DNA of 24,797 nt from JAAAOH01 sp046540795 (lineage in GTDB: Bacteria > Spirochaetota > Spirochaetia > DSM-27196 > PWMO01). The stretch spans positions 1-24,797 of the forward strand of contig JBKHEN010000026.1 of the NCBI GenBank assembly GCA_046540795.1, given 5' to 3'. Below the pieces are notes generated by a model. That model did not search any database. It saw only the letters and a program-made list of their open reading frames with translations, and was not told the DNA's origin. The stretch's first letter is position 1, and every line of letters begins with the position of its first letter. This document shows, in pieces, positions 1-5,817 of this stretch. Made by a program: the position numbers and the translations under genes.

Positions 1-11
1 TGAGCGAAGAC

Positions 12-755
12 ATGAGCAAAGCCGTGAGCGACAAGGTAAGCGGCGACGTGACGGTCCGTGGACTCCGGAAGTGCTTTGGGGATCTGTGCGTGCTAAAGGG
101 GCTCGATCTGGACGTCCCGTGGGGTGGGATAACCGCCGTGCTCGGGCCGTCGGGATGCGGGAAGAGCACGCTCCTGCGCATTCTCGCGGGGTTGATACGA
201 GCCGACGGTGGCAGTGTCGGCGGCGTGAGCCCGGAGGAAGTGACGATTCTCTTTCAGCAACCGCGGCTGCTGCCGTGGGAAACCGTGGAAGAGAACGTGG
301 AGTTCGTGTTGCCCCCGGATTGGCCCGCCCCGCGGCGCAAGGAGGCCGTAGAGGAGGTTTTGCGCGACGTGCAGATGGCGGAGTTCGCTCGCTATTATCC
401 CGCTGAGCTCTCCGGTGGCATGGCCCAGCGAGTAGCGCTTGCCCGAGCGTTTGTGCATCCCGGTCGACTTCTCCTGCTCGATGAGCCCTTTCAAGGGCTG
501 GACCTCTCCTTGCGACTCACGCTGATAGAGGTCTACAAGCGCCTACTCACTTCGCACCCCCGCACCAGCGTGTTCGTCACACACAGCGTCAGAGAGGCGC
601 TCCTCATCGGAGAGCGGGTGGTACTGCTTTCTTCACGTCCTGCCTGGGTCCAGACCGTACGGGTGAACGATTTGCCGGACTCCGAACGCCGGTTGGACGG
701 AGAGGCGTTCATGGTCCGTGAGCGGGATCTCTATCGTCGGTTGAGCTCAGGCTGA
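12..755 (+). CDS. ABC transporter ATP-binding protein, NitT/TauT (SsuB/TauB-like) type
   Basis: This 247-residue protein is the nucleotide-binding subunit of an ABC importer of the nitrate/sulfonate/taurine type. It would energise uptake at the inner face of the cytoplasmic membrane. All the ATPase motifs are visible: Walker A GPSGCGKS (about residues 45-52), the Q-loop in LFQQPRLLPWETVEENV (typical of this subfamily), signature LSGGM (133-137), Walker B LLLLDEPF (153-160) and the switch histidine in FVTHS (191). The length is normal. The permease and substrate-binding genes are not in the window. The short distance to the window edge suggests they lie just upstream and that this is the last gene of its operon. 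The substrate (sulfonate, nitrate, pyrimidine precursor or other) cannot be told from the ATPase alone. No strong Shine-Dalgarno is seen before the ATG, which fits coupling to an upstream gene. Confidence 0.9.
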   Translation: MSKAVSDKVSGDVTVRGLRKCFGDLCVLKGLDLDVPWGGITAVLGPSGCGKSTLLRILAGLIRADGGSVGGVSPEEVTILFQQPRLLPWETVEENVEFVLPPDWPAPRRKEAVEEVLRDVQMAEFARYYPAELSGGMAQRVALARAFVHPGRLLLLDEPFQGLDLSLRLTLIEVYKRLLTSHPRTSVFVTHSVREALLIGERVVLLSSRPAWVQTVRVNDLPDSERRLDGEAFMVRERDLYRRLSSG

Positions 756-762
756 GGCACTC

Positions 763-790
763 CCGGACGTACCTTCGGCCGGACGTACCT
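763..790. repeat. Tandem 12-bp direct repeat in a convergent intergenic gap
   Basis: The 12-mer CCGGACGTACCT occurs at 763-774 and again at 779-790, a 16-bp period. It sits in the 107-bp gap between the ends of the ABC ATPase gene and rex. No hairpin followed by a T-run is visible in this gap, so it is not an obvious terminator. The function is unknown and it may be a chance duplication. Confidence 0.5.
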
Positions 791-862
791 CCGACGTCGC
801 AAAGCCGACAGGGTCAGGATGATCGAAGCGCGGCGGTGCTTCCGTCTAAAGCTAAAGGCGGG

Positions 863-1522
863 TTAGGAGACTTCGGCCTCTTGTTTGCGTGCGTTCGCTA
901 GTCGCATTTTTACCGAGAGTACGGCATATCCCGAGGAGAGATCTTCTTTCTGCACGATGACGTCCTCGGGAACCTTGAGCTTGACGTTGGTGAAATTCCA
1001 GATGGCCCGGATGCCGGCCCTCACAAGCAGGTCGGCTACCGCCTGTGCGTGCCCCGAAGGCACCGTAAGCACGGCCATTTCGACTCCGAGCTCGTCGATC
1101 TTATCCGACATTTGCCCGAGAGTATACACCGGGGTGGCGTGAACGGACCGGCCCACCTTGTTCTTATCGAGGTCGAAGGCGGCAACGATATTCATTCCCC
1201 GCTTGCGAAACTCCCGATAGCCCATGAGGGCAGTCCCCAAACTGCCGGCGCCGACAATAACCGCGGGATGTTCCTTGTCCCACTCCAGGAAGGAGTAGAT
1301 TGCGTTGACCAATTTGTTGACCGGGAAGCCCAACCGAGGCTTGCCGACAATCCCGGTAAGTGCAAGGTCCTTTCGTACCTGGATGGGCTCGAGCTTGAGC
1401 TCCTCGGCAATCACCGTTCCCGAAATATACTCCTTGCCTTCCCGCTGAGCACTCTCGATAATGTGCAAGTATGAGGGGAGTCGCTTGATGGTCGGCTGGT
1501 TAGTGATTTTGGGTGTCTGCAT
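863..1522 (-). CDS. rex: Redox-sensing transcriptional repressor Rex
   Basis: Rex is a dimeric repressor that senses the NADH/NAD+ ratio and controls fermentation and respiration genes. The 219-residue protein has the family's two parts. An N-terminal winged-helix domain (about 1-80) carries SGTVIAEELKLEPIQVRKDL. A Rossmann domain carries the dinucleotide loop GAGSLG (91-96) and the conserved IRAIWNFTNVKL segment (171-182) near the C-terminal domain-swap helix. The reading frame is open further upstream. The ATG at 1522 is preferred because AAGGAG lies 6 bases before it and the protein then begins at the usual family position. The gene runs divergently from the beta-propeller gene, whose first codons overlap the probable rex promoter. 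No clear Rex operator (TTGTGAA-type palindrome) was found nearby. Confidence 0.93.
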   Translation of the reverse strand: MQTPKITNQPTIKRLPSYLHIIESAQREGKEYISGTVIAEELKLEPIQVRKDLALTGIVGKPRLGFPVNKLVNAIYSFLEWDKEHPAVIVGAGSLGTALMGYREFRKRGMNIVAAFDLDKNKVGRSVHATPVYTLGQMSDKIDELGVEMAVLTVPSGHAQAVADLLVRAGIRAIWNFTNVKLKVPEDVIVQKEDLSSGYAVLSVKMRLANARKQEAEVS

Positions 1523-1613
1523 CCTCGACTCCTTGGGTGTAGAATTAAATGGCAGCCCCAACGTTTCCCGGCGTCGTGGAGACATGGGTGCGTCGATTAA
1601 GCATGTGCCCACC

Positions 1614-1619
1614 ATTATA
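1614..1619 (-). promoter_or_regulatory. Probable rex promoter -10 box
   Basis: On the minus strand a perfect TATAAT lies about 92 bases upstream of the rex ATG. The hexamer 17 bases further upstream (TACCAA) is a poor -35. It is the only good -10 in the gap. It lies about 12 bases from the first possible start of the divergent gene at 1631, so the two genes would share or compete for this region. Confidence 0.35.
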
Positions 1620-1630
1620 GCGCAGTTAGA

Positions 1631-3604
1631 ATGATTTTGGTAGGGAAGAGATCGATACGATTGCCGAACGCATACCCCTCCGCGGGCCGGTTACTCAAGC
1701 GGCTAATGAGAACGTTTTCAGTGCCGCTTCTCATCCTATCCCTGGAGATCTCGGTCGCACCCCTCGGGGCGGACACCCGCGGGGAGGGGGAGGGGCTGGT
1801 ATGGCGCGCGGTTATCTCGGGACACCCCGTCGGTCCTGCGTTGATCGGAAGGGACGGAGGCTACGCCTACGCCGCGGCTTCGGACCGGTTCCTCTATGCC
1901 TGGAGCGGCGGAGGGCGCGCATTATGGCGGTATGATCTGCGGGGGCGTCCTTCCGGGAGGTCCTGCGTCACGCCGGACAATCTCGTTCTGATAGAGCGAG
2001 ACGACGGACGAATCGTTGCGGTCAATCAGGCAGGCAAAGCCGTCTGGTCGCGGACGGGAGGGGTGGCGGCCTTTGCCTGCAGCCCGGCCGGTATCATCTA
2101 TCGGGCGGAACAAGCCGACGGAGCAGTTGAAGCGGGCGAGACAGGCGGCGCAGCTGGGAGCCGGCCGACTAACCACCAAGAGACCGAAGGTGAGCCCCTT
2201 GTTCTTACGGCCCTGACTCTTCGCGGCATGCCGCTATGGCGCGTGGAGCTTGATGCTTCCGGTTCGGGGAACGGGAAAGCCGCCGTAACGGCCGGTCCCA
2301 TAGTCGGCGGCCCTCGCATCGCCGTGGGAACGGCGCCTGTCGGACCCGACGGAGACGGGAGCGAATCATTCGGCGGAGGCCTGGTCGAGATCTTCGATGT
2401 CGACGGCTTGCCGCGTGGTGCGGCGCGTTTGGACGCGGCCCCGACGGCTCTTGCGGGCACCGGGCGCGGGACGCTCCTGGTAGGAACGGCGGACGGAACG
2501 CTGGCAGAGATCGCTCAGGCGGTCATAGTGCGTTCGTGGCGGGTCGCTTCGGGCAGAATCGAAACGGTGCTTGCCGCAGGCGAAGACACCTTTTTCGTCC
2601 GTACCGCGGACGGCGCCGTCTTTCGCCTGGCGGGGCGGAGGGTAGAACCGGTGCCGGCGCCGGCCGATGATGCCGACGCCCGGGCCGTGGTCGCGCTCGA
2701 GGACGGAACGCTCGCCTGGCTTACCGTTTCCGGTGATCTCTGGGAAGTTCCGGTGGAGCCCGGGATCGACAAGGCGCCGAGAGTGATATTGCCCGGCGCG
2801 GTGGTCGGTGGACGTCGTGAGCCGGATTCCCGACGCCTTTCCGGCGGTGGGCTTGTGGTTGCCCCCAACGGAACGGCAGTTGTTACGGGGCCGGGCTGGA
2901 CGGTGTCCTCGACGACGGTATCAACGCCTCCGACGGCTCCGTACGGCCATCGCTTCGGAACCGCCACGGGAGGCGCCGCGGTGGAAGGTGCCCTGGTACC
3001 GGAGACCGGAGGGGGCCCTCCTACTCGAACACGTTGGGGTAGTGAACCTACCGAGCCGGTGCGGGGTCAGATTCGGCGGATCTATCTTTCGCGCATGCTG
3101 CTGTCCCGGGACGGCGGTGACCAAGATCGGGCGTTGTCGGAGACAGAACGGCAGATTCGGACGGGAGACCTCAGAGGCTCCTACACCGGGATCGTTGCCG
3201 AGCTGTCGCGCTTCCTCGCCTCCGATGCTCGAGCGGTCTCCCGGGCCGTACCGCTTCTTGCCCGCATCAGCGGATACCGCGCGCGGGATGTGCTCTTGCA
3301 GACGGCGCGGAGCTCAACGGACCGTGAGGTACGGCTGGCCGTGCTGCGCGCGCTCGATACTCTGCCCATAGATTCCGCCGGCCGCACGGCAAATATCATT
3401 CACCGCATCGTGCGGGAGGAGGCCCGGCGTCAGGCGGACCGTCGCCTCGGAGAGGCGGCTCTCGAGGCGGTGCATGCCTATGTATCCTACCGCGGCGGGA
3501 TCGACGCGCAGGCAATTGGGAACACCATAAGCCTGCTCGGATCACGGACCTTTCCCGGCGAGATACGCTCGGCGGCCGCGGGCCTCGCGCGTACGCTCTA
3601 CTGA
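1631..3604 (+). CDS. Exported beta-propeller protein with C-terminal helical (HEAT-like) repeats
   Basis: I do not recognise a named family for this 657-residue protein. The N-terminus has a basic stretch and then a hydrophobic segment beginning at an internal ATG (1706; MRTFSVPLLILSL) that ends near PLGADT. This looks like a signal peptide, so it is probably periplasmic or exported. The start could be 1631 or 1706, and neither has a convincing Shine-Dalgarno. Residues about 55-470 contain repeated beta-rich units of the PQQ/WD-like kind (for example GLVWRAVISGHPVGPALIG, GRALWRYDLRGRP, GKAVWSRTGGVAAFACSP), suggesting a beta-propeller. After a low-complexity Gly/Thr/Pro linker (about 430-475), residues about 480-657 are helical with HEAT-like pairs (DVLLQTARSSTDREVRLAVLR). 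The gene lies 96 bases upstream of the P83/100 gene on the same strand. A scaffold or binding role is inference only. Confidence 0.75.
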   Translation: MILVGKRSIRLPNAYPSAGRLLKRLMRTFSVPLLILSLEISVAPLGADTRGEGEGLVWRAVISGHPVGPALIGRDGGYAYAAASDRFLYAWSGGGRALWRYDLRGRPSGRSCVTPDNLVLIERDDGRIVAVNQAGKAVWSRTGGVAAFACSPAGIIYRAEQADGAVEAGETGGAAGSRPTNHQETEGEPLVLTALTLRGMPLWRVELDASGSGNGKAAVTAGPIVGGPRIAVGTAPVGPDGDGSESFGGGLVEIFDVDGLPRGAARLDAAPTALAGTGRGTLLVGTADGTLAEIAQAVIVRSWRVASGRIETVLAAGEDTFFVRTADGAVFRLAGRRVEPVPAPADDADARAVVALEDGTLAWLTVSGDLWEVPVEPGIDKAPRVILPGAVVGGRREPDSRRLSGGGLVVAPNGTAVVTGPGWTVSSTTVSTPPTAPYGHRFGTATGGAAVEGALVPETGGGPPTRTRWGSEPTEPVRGQIRRIYLSRMLLSRDGGDQDRALSETERQIRTGDLRGSYTGIVAELSRFLASDARAVSRAVPLLARISGYRARDVLLQTARSSTDREVRLAVLRALDTLPIDSAGRTANIIHRIVREEARRQADRRLGEAALEAVHAYVSYRGGIDAQAIGNTISLLGSRTFPGEIRSAAAGLARTLY

Positions 3605-3639
3605 GCTTCTCGCCGATCCCCGCGGAGCTTCCAGGCGGT

Positions 3640-3667
3640 TTGAAATCCCGAAGTCAGCACATATAAT
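3640..3667 (+). promoter_or_regulatory. Sigma-70-type promoter of the P83/100 gene
   Basis: TTGAAA (3640-3645), a 16-base spacer and a perfect TATAAT (3662-3667) form a strong housekeeping promoter. Transcription should start near 3674. That is the A of a first in-frame ATG (a possible leaderless start) and 27 bases before the better-supported ATG at 3701. Confidence 0.75.
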
Positions 3668-3700
3668 CTGTGTATGGACAAACCGATGAGGTGGATCGGA

Positions 3701-5254
3701 ATGAAACCGGCTCTCTCTGTACTGTTCGCGATCGTGACCCTTGCCGCCACGGTGGGCGCAATAGAGGTCGACCGCGAGGAGCTCGAAGAGAGTATCACAG
3801 GTGACGTGGAGTTCATAAACTACGAGGGACCCGCGCCGGAGCTGCCCGACAGCCTGGAGGATATAAGAGGCATCGGAGGCGCTCTCGCGGTGGAAGATCT
3901 CGAGCCCGGCGGTTCGGCGTCCTACTTCGACCGGTATCGAGTTGTTCACGCCGTCGATCCCGACGTCCCGACGGGGCTGGATGCCGATGTGTTCATCATA
4001 CTCGACGGGGGAAGAGTGGACCACATCGACAATGTTCGCCGAATTCTCGCCGCCTATCTGATCGCGGCCTACGACTACGAGGAACCGGACGCGGCGACCC
4101 TTGCACGGTTTATTACCGTTTACAACGCCATTTACCGCGGGGACATGGAGTTTTTTCGTGGGCGTTACAAGACGGTGGTGACCCAACACATAAGCGAGGA
4201 GAACGCCGGTATCTCTACACTCTACAGCGACTGGCCCGGACGCACGCGTATGCTCGTCCCCCTCACTCCCGACGCCGCTCCCGGTGAGCTCGGTGCCGTG
4301 GACGCGCTGCAGCTGACCGAAGAGGACGTAATCGAGATGCTCCGGGAACAAGAGGATCGGGGTATCGAGGAGCGGCGCGACATGGTCGACCTTATGGAAC
4401 GCGAGGCGGATGAGAGAGAAGAGCGCGCCGAGGAGGAGCGAGAGCGTATCGCCGAGGAGCGCGAGGAGGTCGAGGAAGAGCAGGAACGTCTGGAGGAAGA
4501 GCGCGAGGAGACCGAAGAGGAACGCGAGCGCACTCCGCCGGAGGACGAGGAGGCCCGCGAAGAGCTCGACAGCCGGGAGGAGGAGCTCGACGAGGAAGAG
4601 GAAGAGCTTGCAGAGGACAGCCGAGAGCTCGAGGACCGCGAACGTGAGGCGGAGGAAGAGGAGGACCGCGCCGAGGAGCTTCGAGAGCGCAGTCGTGAGG
4701 AACGGGACCGGATCGCGGAAGACACCCGAGAGGAGCTTGATGAGGACGAGGAGCAACCCGCCGAGCGCCGGCCGCAACCGCTGTTCTTTATCAAGGTTCG
4801 TTATGCCGACGGGAATCCGGTTGGTCGACCGGTAATACTTGACCGTCGTACGGGAGAGGAAATACGGCGCTCGGAGGTACGCGAGGTGACCTCCCGCGGC
4901 TACGATCTCCTTGACGGTGACGCGCTGGTGGTTGCCGAGCACGAGGGCCGTTCACGCCTGGTGTTGGTGGACGGCGAAGACCTCGAAGTGGTTGCCCGGA
5001 GCGGCACTCGGGTTCATCCCCGGAGCCTGATCGTGGTTCGCGGAAGAGGTGAGATATACGCGGTTGCGGAGATCGAGGACTCCTGGCGCCTGGGGCGATT
5101 CGACGGGGCGCTGTCCCTACGCGCGTACTCCGCGGAGACGGTGGAGCCTGCTACGTCAATCGAGATAGCCGACGACCGCATCTACGTGCAGAACCGTCGC
5201 GGCCGGATAATGGACCTTGCCGTAGACGGCCTGGAAGAAGGTCCGGAGGACTAG
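3701..5254 (+). CDS. P83/100 antigen family protein
   Basis: This is a homologue of the spirochaetal P83/100 antigen first known from Borrelia. Its biochemical function is not established. The N-terminal third shows the family pattern: VDREELEESITGDVEFINYEGP, then DVFIILDGG..NVRRILAAYLIAAYDY, then FITVYNAIYRGDMEFFRGRY and ISEENAGISTLYSDW. The middle (about 160 residues) is a highly charged Glu/Arg heptad-like coiled coil. The C-terminus (about 150 residues) is beta-rich. The ATG at 3701 is chosen because GAGGTGG lies 6 bases upstream and the protein then opens with a clean signal peptide (MKPALSVLFAIVTLAATVGA). An in-frame ATG at 3674 would add nine residues and coincide with the predicted transcription start. 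The product is probably periplasmic or envelope-associated. The strong GAG/GAA bias of the coiled coil produces a spurious Ser-rich antisense frame. Confidence 0.9.
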   Translation: MKPALSVLFAIVTLAATVGAIEVDREELEESITGDVEFINYEGPAPELPDSLEDIRGIGGALAVEDLEPGGSASYFDRYRVVHAVDPDVPTGLDADVFIILDGGRVDHIDNVRRILAAYLIAAYDYEEPDAATLARFITVYNAIYRGDMEFFRGRYKTVVTQHISEENAGISTLYSDWPGRTRMLVPLTPDAAPGELGAVDALQLTEEDVIEMLREQEDRGIEERRDMVDLMEREADEREERAEEERERIAEEREEVEEEQERLEEEREETEEERERTPPEDEEAREELDSREEELDEEEEELAEDSRELEDREREAEEEEDRAEELRERSREERDRIAEDTREELDEDEEQPAERRPQPLFFIKVRYADGNPVGRPVILDRRTGEEIRRSEVREVTSRGYDLLDGDALVVAEHEGRSRLVLVDGEDLEVVARSGTRVHPRSLIVVRGRGEIYAVAEIEDSWRLGRFDGALSLRAYSAETVEPATSIEIADDRIYVQNRRGRIMDLAVDGLEEGPED

Positions 5255-5286
5255 GCGCCGAGCCGGGAGGATTTTTCCACGAATGA

Positions 5287-5344
5287 ACCGGGACAACCTT
5301 GAGCGATCCCCAAGGCCGGTTCGCGGGTTGGTTGGTTGTCCGGT
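5287..5344. repeat. Inverted repeat between convergent genes
   Basis: ACCGG-g-ACAACC (5287-5298) pairs with GGTTGTCCGGT (5334-5344) to give an 11-bp stem with one bulged G and a loop of about 35 bases. It lies in the gap between the ends of the P83/100 and ParB-like genes. No T-run follows on either strand, so it is not a typical intrinsic terminator, though it may block 3' exonucleases or act with Rho. Confidence 0.4.
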
Positions 5345-5359
5345 CGGCTGCACACGACT

Positions 5360-5812
5360 CTATCGGGAGTCCCGTTTGTGGCGAAAGATGCCGAATATCC
5401 GTGAGAAGAAGGCCTTGATCGCGGCAAAGAGCTTTCGGATCCATCCCGGGTTCCGCAGGCGATCCAGTCGGATATAGGCTTCGGCGAGCTCGTCGCTGGT
5501 GAGATCCTTGCGCTGGGTGTTCTCATCGATCTCCATCTCCACCAGTGCCGCCTCGTCTTCCTGGGAAATCACGCGGGCGGGAATACGGGACCATCCGAGC
5601 TTTCGCGCAGCTTCCAGCCTTCGGTGTCCCGCGATCAACACATTCTCGGCATCAACGACGATCGGATTCAGCATTCCATGTTTTCGCAGACTCTCCGCCA
5701 GCGCCGTTACGTCTCCGAGATTTCGTCTTACGCGTTTGCGTACGGCTACGCTGTCGATGTCTATCTCCGTAACCGTGCCCATTCGTCGCGTTACTCGCCG
5801 TTCCTGCTCCAT
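5360..5812 (-). CDS. Short ParB/Srx-fold protein with C-terminal basic amphipathic helix
   Basis: This 150-residue protein carries the N-terminal ParB-like nucleotide-binding domain. Visible motifs are LRKHGMLNPIVVD, the core IAGHRRLEAARKLGW (the GxRRxxA box of ParB CTPases) and ENTQRKDLTSDELAEAY. It stops soon afterwards, so the helix-turn-helix that binds parS and the ParB dimerisation domain are missing. This is not the chromosome-partitioning ParB. The last 30 residues instead form a likely amphipathic helix with W, I, L and F on one face and many R/K residues on the other (WIRKLFAAIKAFF, then SRIFGIFRHKR), suggesting membrane attachment. It starts 5 bases after the stop of the penicillin-binding protein gene with no clear Shine-Dalgarno, so it is probably translated by coupling. 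A link to peptidoglycan synthesis is inferred from context. Confidence 0.8.
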   Translation of the reverse strand: MEQERRVTRRMGTVTEIDIDSVAVRKRVRRNLGDVTALAESLRKHGMLNPIVVDAENVLIAGHRRLEAARKLGWSRIPARVISQEDEAALVEMEIDENTQRKDLTSDELAEAYIRLDRLRNPGWIRKLFAAIKAFFSRIFGIFRHKRDSR

Positions 5813-5817
5813 GGTCT

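Noticed and set aside
1523..1630. Possible Rex operator in front of rex
   Set aside because: No palindrome resembling the TTGTGAA-type Rex site was found in the divergent gap.
3542..4942. 466-codon open frame antisense to P83/100 and a Ser/Arg-rich 190-codon antisense frame at 4222-4794
   Set aside because: Both are mirror images of the Glu/Arg-rich coiled coil. They have low-complexity composition, no recognisable domain and no ribosome site, while the sense frame is a clear family member.
5255..5359. Bidirectional terminator between P83/100 and the ParB-like gene
   Set aside because: A long inverted repeat is present but no T-run follows on either strand. It is listed only as a repeat.
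5360..5812. Chromosome-partitioning ParB
   Set aside because: The protein lacks the helix-turn-helix and dimerisation domains, no parA neighbour or parS-like palindrome is seen, and it is half the normal length.
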